From Rhipicephalus microplus (taxonomy: Eukaryota > Arthropoda > Arachnida > Ixodida > Ixodidae), in contig NC_134704.1 of the NCBI RefSeq assembly GCF_043290135.1, forward strand, positions 22,168,501 through 22,232,500: a stretch of DNA of 64,000 nucleotides. Direction: 5' to 3'. Shown here piece by piece: positions 13,364 through 25,150 of the stretch. Positions within the stretch are counted from its first letter, which is position 1. Every line of letters begins with the position of its first letter. The notes under the pieces were generated by a model, which was not told where the DNA came from, did no database searches, and worked only from the letters and a program-made list of their open reading frames with translations. The translations under genes and the position numbers were made by a program.

Positions 13364-13592
13364 TTTTTGCCCACTCTATCGGAGGGAAAACCCCGTCGTG
13401 CTCTGGGTAACGCCCATCACAGAAAGGAGTCTGCGGGTATAATGCAGACTCGGCTTGGGAGGCAGGAGAAACGAACGGAAAGGTGGTAACATGAAAGGTA
13501 TTTTCAGACGTTGAACACTGCAACTGTGAGTGTCGGCTGTGTGGACTTGCATATGGTCTCGTATTTCCAAAAGAACCCTTATGCACGCAGTA

Positions 13593-13785
13593 TGGTTGGT
13601 GTGGGAAGCTTAACGTCCCATATACATACGGGAGAGGCCGTGGTCGAGGGTTCCGGACAATTTCGGCTACCTGTCAACGTGCACTAATATCGCAGAGCAC
13701 ACGGACCTCTGACCTCTCTCTCCCAACGAGGTGCAACCGCCACGCAATCAGTATCCGAGCATCGTAACCATTGAGCCTGATTACG
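13593..13785 (-). mobile_element. Heavily decayed SINE
   Basis: Order of motifs on the plus strand: GGGAAGCTTAACGTCCCATA, GAGAGGCCGTGGTCGAGGG, TTCCGGACAATTTCGG, AACGTGCAC. This follows the minus-strand Ruka-like body with many changes. Confidence 0.5.
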
Positions 13786-13959
13786 CGTGAATTGATTTTC
13801 TGAAGAATGACAACTAGCCTGTTAGAGTGCAAAAAAAAAGGAGCTTGATTTCGTAGAAAATGTGAGAAGTCGGCTTGAATAAAAGCTTCGCAGAAAAAGA
13901 ATGGCCGTGAAGAAAGAGAAAGAGAGAGAAAAAGCGCGAGCGAGAAATGCTTGGTGATA

Positions 13960-14050
13960 GGAAGGGATGTTAACCAGAAGAAACGTATTCGGTTCGCTAC
14001 CCTGTACTGCGGAAAAGGTGAGAGGAGACAGAAGAAAAGCAAAAAGGAAA
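13960..14050 (+). repeat. Interspersed repeat with GCTACCCTGTACTG motif
   Basis: Contains GTTAACCAG, then GCTACCCTGTACTGCGGAAA, then a purine-rich tail. The same order of motifs is seen at 21.4 kb (plus) and on the minus strand at 16.2 and 25.0 kb, so this is a repeat family. Its class is unknown to me. Confidence 0.5.
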
Positions 14051-14180
14051 AAGAGAAAAAAAATGTTAAATATGTACAAAGAGAAAAATTAACGCACAAG
14101 CACTGAAGCACGGGAGTTCTAGAGTTGCTCATCGAGGCCGGTTTATCGCAAGAACTACAGTGGCACCTTTGTCGCTTAAG

Positions 14181-14404
14181 TGATATTGATATGTAGGGTT
14201 TCACGTCCCGAAACCAGCATATGATTATGAGCGACGCCGTATAGAAGGGCTCCGGAAATTTAGACCACCTGGGGTTCTTTAACGTGCACCCAAATCTCAG
14301 CACACAAGCCTACAACATTTCCGCCTCCGCAGCCGGGATTCCATCCCGCGACCTGCGGGTCAGCAGCCGAGTACCTTAGGCACTAGACAACTACGGCGGG
14401 ACAA
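14181..14404 (-). mobile_element. Ruka-like SINE with 12-bp target duplication
   Basis: All body motifs are present on the minus strand, and the tRNA-like head lies at 14335-14404. An internal deletion removes part of the segment between the body and the head. The 12-bp duplication TTGTCGCTTAAG lies at 14169-14180 and 14405-14416. Confidence 0.85.
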
Positions 14405-14416
14405 TTGTCGCTTAAG

Positions 14417-16155
14417 GAGAGAGAGATACAGATGGCGTTAATCATGAGAATGATAGTCGTCGTAAGTAAACTTCGATGTAGCCAAAAACTTTCAATGCCT
14501 ATCACCCAGTGCGCTGTCGTACCAAAGCTAGACGGTAGCCTGGAGAATATAACTTTAGTGACGGTGCCGTGAAGGGTCAATGTCTCAACAGAACATTTTC
14601 AGACAACGGTTGTTGGATAAATTTTTATACAAGTTCTTTCAACGATTGTCTTTGCTTAACATACCTCGGAAAGAGGCTCAAAATGTGTTCTGTAGTCTCA
14701 AGACTCACTTTCAGCGCAGTCCACGATGTTTGCACGACTGATAAGGTGTACGGTGAATGCACTTCACACTTAGTGGTTATCGTCGCAGCAATCTTGCATC
14801 AACCCTTAATTAGCAAATGTGGGTAGCCAATGCCACACGACATTTAAGAACGACTTTATTTTGTATGAACTTGGTGTCATGGTTCTCGTAAGTCGTTGCA
14901 CCTGAACTATAGTTCTTTCCTGATTATTTAATTTAGGAATATTCAAAGAAGCCTGCTGCAAGACGACGAATTAAGGATAGCCTAATGACTATTACGCAAA
15001 TTCCCTTTCACAATGTAGCAGAAATCGTTGGGGCTCGGACACCTGCACGCGGCATAATTAGTGATGCCTTCTTGCTTAGCAACTTCTTGTCACTACAGCC
15101 AACCGGCTTTTGTGTTGGCCAGCACCAGCTTTTACGCGGGATTCTCGCGGTACAACGCCCTTTGAAACACAGGTTTTCAGAAGAGACAACAACATAGCAA
15201 GTGTAAAACATGCTCTTTTTGTTATTGAAATTTAGCATAAATCTCGAATACATTGAGAAGCGCAGAGGTCTTTGAGTTGCAGAGAGAGGCGCTCAGGCGC
15301 CGAACTCGCTTGAATTTCGCTCTAGCCTGTGAATCACCACGTGAGTCGCCATAGCCGCCAAGATGACGTGGCCTGCCGCCAACCGGACGTCACTTTGACG
15401 CCAAAACAACGGGAAAACGACGTCACTTTTATGCATGGCATCAGGACCCCTAAAAAGAATGTCGGCAAATTTGTCACGGCCAGATGCTTTAGAGAAGAAA
15501 ATTGCGGCTTTGGCAACAACTTAACAAAAAAGGGCAAAAATTAAGAAAAGAAACTATCATTTGAGCAGTCGGAAAAATTTTCACACTGGTGAGTTCCTGT
15601 GACTGTATACGGTAGAATTCGCGAAACTTCCCATTCACAAATGTTGTTCAGATAACCAATCGCCTTCACTATGCATAACATCCGAACTCGTTGAACCTCA
15701 TCGCACACATGAGTAATCCCTGCACAAATGTGTTTCTATTTGCACGTGGGTGTATGCTGGTCCTATTAGCCCCGAAAACGAACACGAGCGTCGCTGCAGT
15801 CACGGTGGTGTGACGTCACGGCAAGGACTCGCGATCTCAGTCGCCGCTTGTCTTCTTTTTCTGCGTCCGCCACGTACTCGTGATTACTGCTCAACTGCGT
15901 GATGCTAATCTCTCAAAATAAAATGAAAAGTTTAATAACTAGTGAAAGTTATCGAGGCTGTTAAAAGCTTTCATAATTTAGCTTATGACAGGCAGACTCC
16001 CGTTCGAAATAAAGATATAATGTGATTTTTTTGTTGCGTACAGCAAGAAACAGGTGCTATTGGAAAATATGCCAAGTGGTGATAACGTGATTACTGACTG
16101 GCTGGTGCTAACGTGGCCCAGTTAGTGATTTTTTTCGCCTCCTCTGTAAATTTAC
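14417..16155. other. Non-coding stretch
   Basis: No gene recognised. The sequence contains another TGACGTCA palindrome at 15811-15818 and an oligo-A run at 15540. The open frames are short and without domains. Confidence 0.45.
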
Positions 16156-16159
16156 TTCC

Positions 16160-16245
16160 CCCTTTCCTCTTCTCTAGTTCAGGGTAGCCTACTGGGGTTC
16201 AGCCCTAATTGACGTTCCATATTTCTCCTTATTCTTCCTCTCTCT
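16160..16245 (-). repeat. Second copy of the GCTACCCTG repeat family
   Basis: On the plus strand it reads CCCCCTTTCCTCTTCTC, then CAGGGTAGCCTACTGG, the reverse complement of the order seen at 13.97 and 21.48 kb. A CT-rich tract follows at 16236-16266. Confidence 0.45.
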
Positions 16246-16579
16246 CTCTCTCCTCTCTCTTTCTCTCAGACACAACAGCGGCGGTGGTATTCTAGGGCAA
16301 GCGCAGTCGAGATATGCTGCAAGACCCGATAATGCACGCGAGCACGGGGCTTGGCACACCATGCAGCGAAAGCACTATCCACGTATCCGTATACATACGT
16401 AGATCCCTCGGATAAAATAACACTATAGAGGAGCGGAAACCCTCGATATTTTCTATAATAATCACCAATTAACTGCTCAGAAATGTAAATATTGTGTCTT
16501 GAGTCTCAGAACCTTATTTTTATGGCACAAATTAGAGTTGTGTCTAAGCAGAAGTGTGTTCTCGCTTCTCACACTGTCG

Positions 16580-16699
16580 TCCGATTTGGGTGCACGTTAA
16601 AGAACCCCAGGCAGTTGAAACTTCCGGAGCCCTCCACTACGACGTCTTTCGTAATCATATGGTGGTTTTGCGACGTTAAATCCAACATATCGATCAATC
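16580..16699 (+). mobile_element. 3' half of a Ruka-like SINE
   Basis: Starts within the body at CGATTTGGGTGCACGTTAAA and runs to the tail CATATCGATCAATC. The tRNA-like head is absent. No clear target duplication. Confidence 0.75.
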
Positions 16700-16905
16700 T
16701 CGCACCGTCGTAACATGGCTGCCATAGCCACGAATGTAATCCGTCATCGGGGTTAGCAGCACGACACAAATCTATTTTTTTCACCCCTTTAACAGTGCCC
16801 TACTACTGAGTGCTATTGTGCAAAAAAAACATTGTTTTACGAGGAACATTACTGATTATGTTTTCGTCATTGATGTGCTCCTTGAGACGAGCAGAAAGCG
16901 AACGC

Positions 16906-17090
16906 GTGGGTTTGAATCCCGGCTGCGGCGGCTGCATTTCCGATTGAGGCGGAAATGTTGTAGGCCCGTGTACTCAGATTTGGGTGCACGTTAAAGAACC
17001 CCAGGTGGTCAAAATTTTCGGAGCCCTCCACTACGGCGTCTCTCATAATAAAATGATGGTTTTGGGACGTTAAACCCCACATATCAATCA
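16906..17090 (+). mobile_element. 5'-truncated Ruka-like SINE with 13-bp target duplication
   Basis: Begins inside the B-box region (GTGGGTTTGAATCCCGG) and continues to the tail CACATATCAATCA. The duplication AGAAAGCGAACGC lies at 16893-16905 and 17091-17103. The duplication brackets the truncated element exactly, so truncation happened during insertion, as expected when reverse transcription stops early. Confidence 0.88.
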
Positions 17091-17103
17091 AGAAAGCGAA
17101 CGC

Positions 17104-18635
17104 AAACAGCGGAACAGCGCACGAAGCGAGCGCACCATTACGTATAGGCGCGTGGCGGCAGGCATCGAAGAGTGCGTGAATTGACGCTACCTATAGGCCT
17201 CCCAACAAAAGGCGCCACTTCGTATTTTCGGGACTAATAGGGCTTTCTTGTAACTAGTACGTTAGTGCAACGAGAGTCGAGTAAGGGCAGCCACGCTTGA
17301 ATTTCTACATACTCGCGGAGATTGGCTGTTGCGTAAAGTCATTTCGAGAAGTCTATGTTGCACGAAATTTTGCGACAGCGCTAAGTTAAACAGATATATA
17401 AGGCGAAGTACTATAGCAATATATGTGCTAGTATCTGCTTTCAGTAATACCAGAGTCCTCTGGTAATACGCAACCTTCATCGAGATACCATATTTCCTAT
17501 CACAATACGCTGAGAGACCGTTAAAAGTGCTTTTTGCTGAGTCCTGCACAGAATCATACTTGGTGACGAAATATTACATATGAAAAACAAAAAGAATGCA
17601 CCTTGAAAAGGCTTCTCAAAATGGTGAAGAAAATGTTGACTTTATTCTTGGCGTAGACGGGGAGTCGTAACGACATTCCGTGAAACTTGCGTTTAAGCGG
17701 GAAAAAAACTGCAGCTTTACCGTAGCATTGCTCTCGCTTCTATATGGCTTCGAATTTCGCAACTCTCATCGTGTCTAAAAAAATTAATTTCCGGTTCTTT
17801 TCATCTATGCGCAACACTTGTTTCAATAGTTCACGTGCAGTTTCGGGTAGTTCCAAGGATTACAAAGTAAGCTCTTTTTTATCGATCTTGCTGGTACATA
17901 TTGTCTGAAAGTTTAAAAAATGCAGACTTTTCAGGATTATGACATGCATTCATTTCTCATTTCTTTATTTTTAAAAATTTTGTAAAACTTTGCAGCATTC
18001 AGTGAGAGCTTCATTTTACATCTACATTATTTCACAATATTTCCCGTGTACCGCGGTAGTCGTGGAACGCTGGCACTCTCTGGTTTTGTGGAAAGACAAG
18101 AAAACGCTACTCATGTGCCCCCGAACATTGTTTTCTTCGGCACTGTATGTTATAATTATTTACTTTCTTACTGTTCCACCATCTTTCAGACAGAGTTTTC
18201 GTAAGTTCTCGCTTCTAAATCGCGCGAAATCGGGGCTGAACGGCACCACTTGAAGTTTAGTGAGTCGGCTAATGTAACAGCAGTTTCAGCGGATGAGAAA
18301 AAAAGATAATACAGCAACATTTGTATATCATCGTTGTAGCCGAAATCGGTAGGTCTATAGACAGTTGAAGTTTTGCCCATCAGCACCATGAAAGGAGACT
18401 GAGCCTTGGTAAACGCGTATGTTGTCCAGGTTTTTGCGCAGGTGAACATAGATATATGTTGCGCTGCAGTAAAATTCTTAAGGGAAATATTCAGTCTGTT
18501 TTATACTGGCATTTAATGAAATAAGCGGACTGACAGCAGATATTATTTAGCAATAAGCTTTGGGACATCGGCCTCTATTGATAAAAAAAATTGTCAACGC
18601 ACACGCAAATAATATTACATCCCAATAGCTTGGCA
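17104..18635. other. AT-rich non-coding stretch
   Basis: No gene, repeat or structured signal recognised. Open frames are at most 95 codons and have no domain. Confidence 0.45.
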
Positions 18636-18637
18636 TT

Positions 18638-18787
18638 ATTAAGAGACACCGTAGTGGAAGGCTCCCGAAATTTCGACCAGCTGATGTGCTTTAACGTTCA
18701 CTCAAATGGGACCACCGCGGTTGAGAGGGAACCTGCAACCTTCAGGTCAGCAGCCGAGCAGCATAAATGCCACACCATTACGGCGGA
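18638..18787 (-). mobile_element. Diverged, internally deleted Ruka-like SINE
   Basis: Plus-strand motifs AAGAGACACCGTAGTGGAAG, TTTCGACCAGCTG, TTTAACGTTCACTCAAATG and CAGGTCAGCAGCCGAGCAGC are in the expected order. The segment between body and head is shortened. Confidence 0.7.
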
Positions 18788-19030
18788 TGTGAACACACAC
18801 TCGTCTATATAGCAACTACCTCGTAAATATATTTAACATCTGCGGTGGGAAACAATGGATTATCCTGATCGAACAATACAGTTCTGAGGTAAGAAAGACA
18901 CGTTTTTTTAGAAAGAAGGTTATGAAAAGTTCGAGCGGCGATTTTATTCCGAATTTTTGCTAACGAAATGCTTTTTCTAGCTAAGTCAACGTCAAACATT
19001 CCGATTTACTTTTAACAGTTGATTCACCAG

Positions 19031-19049
19031 CCCCCCCCCCCCCCCCCCC
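19031..19049. repeat. Poly-C run of 19
   Basis: An uninterrupted C homopolymer followed by a CT-rich tract to about 19082. Length is uncertain because such runs are prone to assembly error. Confidence 0.9.
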
Positions 19050-19976
19050 TTATCCTTTCCTCCCTCTCTCTCTTTTTTTTTTGTCAGCTGTCGCATGACT
19101 TCGCCAGCTCCATGTCGCACAGTTTACGTCAAGCAAAAAAAAAAAGCATCACATTGTGTAGATTCTTGCGCCTAGACATTTCGGCGGCTTGCGGTGTGTG
19201 AGTCTAATGTGCGTCATCTTTCAGCTGTTTGTCACAGATACAATAGATGCGCCTCCGAAATTCCACTCATTAGTACGTTTAATTAGTACAGCTGAATTCA
19301 GCTGTGGCCTTCAGCTGTAATAATTAGAAGCACGTGTGTACATTCTTCATTCTTAGTAACCCTTCCACCGCAATAATACATTTTGATCCATAAGAGGGCA
19401 TGGCATCCCCCCTTCTAGTCTGTGGAAGTCACCTTCACCATCGCGGTAGGGGGTGCGGGGGGAAGCGGGATATTTGTTTGAGGTTGATTTTTTTTGCGAT
19501 TTGATTTATCTTTATGTACATAAAACAGAAAAAAAGCGAAGCAAAAGCAAAAGGCTGTACCATTTGACGGAGGCTATGTAGACTTTTAGGCTAGCAGGCA
19601 ATGTGATGTTCGCTTAATCAAGTAGGTTGGTAGGAATATTATTGATACTGTGAACGACCATTAATTATGAAATCTTGTCATGTACGGTAATAATTGTGGT
19701 TCGGGGCCCTAAACTAAGTGCTAAGCTTTAGTTATATTGTGTTTAAATCTACTCGTTTCGATCTTCATTGCCACTGTCAAAATCAGACAAACGAACAAAC
19801 AAACATCTTCACAACGTTTATGCAAAACTGTGGTTTGATATTACTACCCCCCAATTTCGTAAAAAGCGTTCCTCTTTACGCATTATGATCTTCCTAGGTG
19901 CTTTAGATATTGCCTTTCCTAGCATCTTTTCTCTCTCTTCTCTTCATCCAGAAGACCATCCTACTCTCCTACTCTG

Positions 19977-19978
<2 letters not shown>
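19050..19978. other. Non-coding stretch
   Basis: No gene or repeat recognised apart from a G-rich segment at 19446-19462. Confidence 0.45.

Positions 19979-20062
<84 letters not shown>
19979..20062. repeat. TA microsatellite
   Basis: An uninterrupted array of about 42 TA units. Confidence 0.98.
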
Positions 20063-20064
<2 letters not shown>

Positions 20065-20344
20065 ACGTACATGCGTCAAACTGCCGCATATCTTTCTTCT
20101 AATCGTTCGCTATATTCAGGATGGTCACACTATGCTTACTCTGTTTTTGTACATTTATTTTCATGGCGTAAAATATTTTCAAGGAACCATTTGGATTCAA
20201 TAAAAACACACTTGGCCTGATTTTGCCGCAACATCAAACTCGTGTGGCCGCTGTGAAAATTGTGAAAATTCGCAAACAAAGAAAATAAGCAGGCCGGCGA
20301 TCACTTCTTGAGAAGGACTGATGCTAACTCAATTAAACAAAAAA

Positions 20345-21130
20345 AAAGATTGCCCGCAGCTTCCCTCGGGGGAACACTGAGGAGGATGCGGAGCATATAA
20401 TTGGTTAACGGGGTGTTAAAGTGCGACTTACTTGGGTCGATGGCTAAATTGGTTAACGTGGTTGTGAAATGGGGTGTTAAATTGCGACTTACTTGGGTCG
20501 ATGGCTAAATTGGTTAACGTGGTTGTTAGGAGGGGGTGTTAAATGAGTGAACACGTACACACGTATGCGAAAGGGCGGCGCTGGTCGAAGGGACGTCGAT
20601 AATTGTGTTTGTGGATTCGTTGGCATTCATTTCACTGTGACCTTGGACGTCGACGCGCCGTGCAAACCAACCGACGAGCGGCAACTGAGCGAGCGAGCGC
20701 CGACCTTGAGTATATATACAGCGCGACGGCGCATGCACTGTCAGCTGTTGAATGTTCTCTCTAAGCGCGACGGCGCATGCGCGTCCACTGGAGAATCAGG
20801 AGAATTGTAGAATGTTCTCGAAGAAGAGAAGCGCGCGCGGCACAGATGGTGCGTGACGGTGCATGCACGCGTCAGCTGTCGAATGTTCGAGAAGGGGGAG
20901 AAGCGCAACGGCGCATGCGCGCTACATTATACAGCTAGCGAATGTTCGTGAAGAAGAGAAGCGCACGCGGTGTGTAGAGGAGGAAGGGTGCACAAATGGT
21001 GGAGGAGTGAAGCGCGCGAAGCGCGCGCGGTGTGTAGAGGAAGAAGGGATGCACAGATGGTGGAAGGAGGAGGAGGAAGCTTGCGGACGGCGCCGCACTA
21101 CAAGCCTCGAGTATTAGATGCTCCGCATCT
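20345..21130 (+). repeat. Composite repeat with short terminal inversion and nested minisatellites
   Basis: The segment starts with GCCCGCAGCTTCCCTCGGGG and GATGCGGAGCAT (20385-20396); the inverse ATGCTCCGCATC is at 21118-21129. Inside are two copies of a 61-bp unit (20410-20470 and 20471-20532, starting GGGGTGTTAAA) and a third partial copy. A TATATATA lies at 20711-20718. Four degenerate GCGCGACGGCGCATGC copies start near 20721, 20765, 20851 and 20903, each followed by GAATGTTC. Two copies of a roughly 62-bp unit with GTGTGTAGAGGA follow. I recognise the block as a repeat common in ticks but cannot name its class. A solo LTR or a non-autonomous DNA element is possible. Confidence 0.55.
20711..20718 (+). 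promoter_or_regulatory. TATA-like box inside the composite repeat
   Basis: TATATATA is flanked by GC-rich DNA (ACCTTGAG before, CAGCGCGACGG after), which makes it stand out from its context. It could drive transcription of the minisatellite block; this is inferred from sequence alone. Confidence 0.35.
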
Positions 21131-21423
21131 AAAAGAAAAAAAAAACTACCAGAAGAAAGAACAATACAGTGTTAGGCAAAATGAGTGAAGGCACGCTATA
21201 GCGCATTGCACATCCAACTATGTCTCATCGCTTAGCATCACACGCAACCCAGCATGGGAATTACAAGATAGATTCGAGTGAACAAGCGGACAAGATTTGT
21301 GGAACATGGTATCAAAGCTCGTGTCGTGAATACTGAGGCACATTACGGCATCCAGTCATTCTCGAACGTGAAACGTCATTGGAGCTCATAATCAATTGCA
21401 TTTGCTTATTCGTTTATTCTTGC

Positions 21424-21545
21424 GGAAGGAGGAGGAGGAGGAAAGTTTAAGCGGAAAGACAGGGAGGTTAGCCAGTTCTTAGACCGGCTGGCTACCCTGT
21501 GCTGGGGAAAGGGGTGAGGGGAGTGATAGATGTTAAAAAGAAATG
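21424..21545 (+). repeat. Third copy of the GCTACCCTG repeat family
   Basis: Reads GGAGGAGGAGGAAAG, AAAGACAGGGAGGTTAGCCAG, then GGCTGGCTACCCTGTGCTGG and GGAAAGGGGTGAGGGGA. This is the best-preserved of the four copies in the window. The imperfect pair TTAGCCAG and CTGGCTA may form a small stem. Confidence 0.6.
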
Positions 21546-21549
21546 TTGC

Positions 21550-22678
21550 GAAGAGAGGGAGAAATTACAAAAAAAAAATTCTTGCGGAAATTCCGAGAAC
21601 AAACCTCCACACGCGGGAGACTCAAGGCCCGGTGGGCGAAAGCACCACCGGACTACCAATAATGTATTTACCAAAATCCCAGTGGATGACGCTGCGAAAA
21701 CACCCACAACAACTCTTCTACTGTGCTTTTCTTCCTTCCACAGAGCGAGATACAATCTCTTGTCCTCGCAAACTCCGAGCATCGAAATCTTTCCGTCACT
21801 TCACTAAGCAACGACACGACCCTTAGGTGCGTGGAGTCGCGGAGAGCCTCGGCCAATGTGTGGCAGATGAGTGGAAGTTCGGATAGCCGGTTCTCACGCG
21901 GAGGTGCCTGTTAGACCCATTCGTCACCATCTCACGACGCATGTAATGCCCATGTCTATACACTTACGGCGCCCTGGTTGTTTCCAAATAGAGGCGGGGC
22001 AAAACAAAAACAAAAAAGAGCAGCATCCCATACCTCGCCTGGACGGGCAACGTCAACGAAATCACTTCGAGCAGATCACTGCGAGGCTGTCGCGTTGTGT
22101 AGCTGCAAGCGTCCTCCGAGACGCAAACACGGTGAGTTGGCTGCTCAGCGTCTTCGTCACTCGGTTTGTGCGGGCTGGTTGCTCTTTTGCGAAATCTCGC
22201 CGGGACGATGCGAGAGCACCGGCCATTTTCGCTTGCGAAATCGGGCCTTTACGACGCTGGACGACGAGCCGTGAACAAAAAAGTAACCGTAAGGTCGCCG
22301 GATGATGAAGACGAATACCGAGAACTGCACGGTCGATGACTCGGAACGACGTCGCTATAGGAAGGAAAAAAAAAAGCAAAACGAGAGAGCAAGAACGGAA
22401 CGGTTCGTCCTTGCTTGCTGGTCGGTCGATGTCGTGCAAAGGAACAGTTATAACGCATGCGTAGTTCTTGTTTTATTATTCATACGCAAATTCATTGCAA
22501 TTATGGCGCGGAACTATGCGAAACTTGGACCTTAGCTCTTTTCTGTGAAATAGTGACGTTTTAGAAGGAATGACTTCAGTGGTATTGAAAATCGTTATCG
22601 TGTTTTTGCAACGTATGGGTTTTCCAAAGGGAAATAAATAAATTAATTAACTAATAATGAAAAGAAATCAATGATGGT
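21550..22678. other. CpG-rich stretch, possible old promoter or repeat
   Basis: Several overlapping open frames of 60-144 codons on both strands reflect the GC-rich composition. A donor-like ACACGGTGAGT lies at 22127-22137. No protein family is recognisable, so no gene is called. An untranslated first exon cannot be excluded. Confidence 0.3.
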
Positions 22679-22800
22679 GTGCGCCATGGTAATACAGCGG
22701 TGTGCCTGACCACTCCACGGAAAGTCACCGGTTCCATCCCGGCATAGGCATTTGCATTTCGATTGGGACGAAATGTTAGCTATAAACTATTTCACTATAG
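22679..22800 (+). mobile_element. Decayed SINE head and partial body
   Basis: A B-box-like CACCGGTTCCATCCCGGC (22727-22744) and GCATTTCGATTGGGACGAAATGTT follow the Ruka-like order with many substitutions. Only the 5' half is recognisable. Confidence 0.45.
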
Positions 22801-23034
22801 TGTTCCGGGACCACCATGTAGGGCTGTTAACCTTTGTGTTTTTTTGTGTTTTGCATCTTTAACAGCTAAACGTATATAGCGTGGCGGCAGACGCACACTC
22901 GTGGAAACGCTTGTGTTGGTGTATACGGTGCTTCATGCCCTTAATTATTCACGTGGTAATCTACAGAAGCCAGAAAGCATCAACTTAGCAGTCCAAGATG
23001 GCGGCACTCACATGTCTTAGGTAAAATAGTTCAT

Positions 23035-23175
23035 AGTGGCCCGTGTACTGTGCAATTTTAAAGCACATTGAAGAAGACCAGATGGTTGAAAATTTCGGAT
23101 CCATAATTCTCATAATACCATTGAGATTAAAGATAAATATTGTATTAAAATCTGTGGTCTGACGTGCCAAATGCT
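23035..23175 (+). mobile_element. Decayed SINE body
   Basis: GGCCCGTGTACTGTGCAATTTTAAAG, CCAGATGGTTGAAAATTTCGG and ATAATTCTCATAATACCATTG follow the order of the SINE 3' body. No target duplication is visible. Confidence 0.45.
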
Positions 23176-24254
23176 AAACAAACGCTAAACAAGAGAAATC
23201 TCTTAGGTAGATCATGAAGAAGCAAGACACGTTTTATAGGCAGGCTTTGAAGATGTAAACGATCCCGCTAAACTAAACAAGAAAATCAGTTTAAATGAAC
23301 ACACCATTTGCCAATTTGCCAATACAGTGCAGTAATCAGACCACTATCCCCTCCCATAGCTGCGAGTACTCACGTGATCTCACCTAGATTATTTCCTAGC
23401 TGAGCGACAATTGAGGTTCACACGTCATTTTCATATTGTGCTTCGAATGTAACAGAATCAGCCCTTATTTTGCATTCAGTCCTTCTTTGTGTTGCCACGG
23501 GACGGATTTCGGCTCTCCCATTGTAGAGTACCAAGTATCCCAAATTGTTAACTAATCTTTAAAAATAATCTATAGCATCCAGACGTTACAAAATGTTGCC
23601 ATCACACCTATTCGCGCCCCCAAAACAGCTCATTACTTTTTGCATCTGTGGATGAGAACAGAAAACACTAGGTTTTGAATTATGCTGCAAAGATGATATT
23701 ATTGTCTACAATGATAATTAGATTACCATTAAAGCAGACTTTCTTTCCTATTACAACACAAGCTCATTATAATTTTATCAAGCGAGCTGACCTTTTCATT
23801 GTTCTGTTTCATTGAAATAATTGTTAGTTAAAGTTTTCTTCTGAGTGTTATAAGATAATTTTTTTATATATAATAAAGCCGAAATGTTGTGCACGGAAAG
23901 CTTCTCACATTAGGCCGATGCCCTTAAGGTCATATTACTGAATTTGAAAATCGCATACAGGGCACACAATTAAGCCTTTTTTTTTTGGTCTTTCGTTATT
24001 CCTGACAACACACCGAGGTCACTCGTATGTCGTGACGTTGTTTTATTGATATCACAGTCGTGAGTTCGGCTTACTACCGCTACGATCATGTTCTTTCACG
24101 GGCCTGATCTAGGAGCGTCATTTCAACCACCTGTGTGCGCACTCACAACGCTTCTGGTGGGTAAAATTACATTCAGAGCTCTTCTCTGCACGTCACCGTC
24201 CGTCATAGATTATTGGGATGTTAGAGCACGTCAGAACCTGTAATTCAACCGAAA
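23176..24254. other. AT-rich non-coding stretch
   Basis: No gene, repeat or structure recognised. Confidence 0.45.
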
Positions 24255-24480
24255 CGGTAATCTGGTGGTTAGTCTGCTCGACTGCTGACCCGAATGTCAC
24301 GGTATCCGATCCCGGCCGTGTGTGCCGTATTTTCGATAGAGGCGAAAATGCTTGAGGCCCGCGTGCTCATATTTGGGCGCTTGTTAAAGAAACCTAGGTG
24401 GTCGAAATTTCCTAAGCCCTCCACTACGGCGTCGCTCATTATGGTGACCCTATTTCGGAACGCTAAACTGCAACAATGAT
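24255..24480 (+). mobile_element. Diverged Ruka-like SINE
   Basis: The head (GGTGGTTAGTCTGCTCGAC, then TATCCGATCCCGGCC) and the body (GAGGCGAAAATGCTTGAGGC, TTAAAGAAACCTAGGTGGTC, CCCTCCACTACGGCGTC) are all present. The tail is lost. Confidence 0.75.
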
Positions 24481-24994
24481 TGTCATTACATAAAACCTGT
24501 AATCAAATTTATTCACTAAGCAGCACAGGCTACTAAGCAGTGTATGACACTACAAAAGAGCAGCAGAACGCAGCTAGGTACGCGACGTTTATATTTCTTT
24601 CGTGGTTTATCCATATTGCTTCAGAGCTTTCAAGCACGACTGTAGTACGTAAAAGAAACCCCGTATTTGAGCTGGAAACCTCATAAAACTCACAAGGAAC
24701 GATTAGTGAGTAATATACTCGTAAATCAATGTCTATATTTTGTTTCAAGCCTTTAGCAGTTGAGGTACCTATCAAGCGCATGATGTTCTATCTGCCCGTA
24801 TTACGCCAATGAGATGCTTGGCAACCGTATTGCTCTGCACCACATGGACCGAAACGCTTTTACCAATGAGAAAACATTACAGCTATGGGACTGTACTCGT
24901 GGCAGTTCCAATAGGCAACGAAAGCGCCGTGGCGATTTTTTAAGGATACCCCACTGGTTCACCATCCGTGACGTCAAGTGCGGAACTATTGCTA

Positions 24995-25115
24995 CGTCGG
25001 CGACTACAGTGATTTCTCTATCCTCCTCTCTGACTCTTCTTGTACCTGCCCCCTTGCCCACTACAGGGTAGCCTACCAGACTCAGCACCGACTTTCTTTC
25101 ATTCCCTTTAACAAG
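24995..25115 (-). repeat. Fourth copy of the GCTACCCTG repeat family
   Basis: On the plus strand it reads TCCTCCTCTCTGACTCTTC, CCCCTTGCCCACTACAGGG and TAGCCTACCAGACTC. This is the reverse complement of the family order. Confidence 0.45.
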
Positions 25116-25150
25116 GTGCTTGACTGGGCTGCTTCGTGCTGCATGGTAGC

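Noticed and set aside
13674..14303. 209-codon minus-strand frame
   Set aside because: It overlaps two SINE copies and a purine-rich tract. No known domain and no plausible start.
20410..20545. CRISPR-like direct repeats
   Set aside because: The 61-bp units are contiguous without unique spacers, so this is a tandem minisatellite in a eukaryotic setting.
22062..22439. Possible first exon with a GTGAGT donor
   Set aside because: The donor-like site lies in CpG-rich DNA, but no coding similarity, acceptor or downstream exon can be shown.
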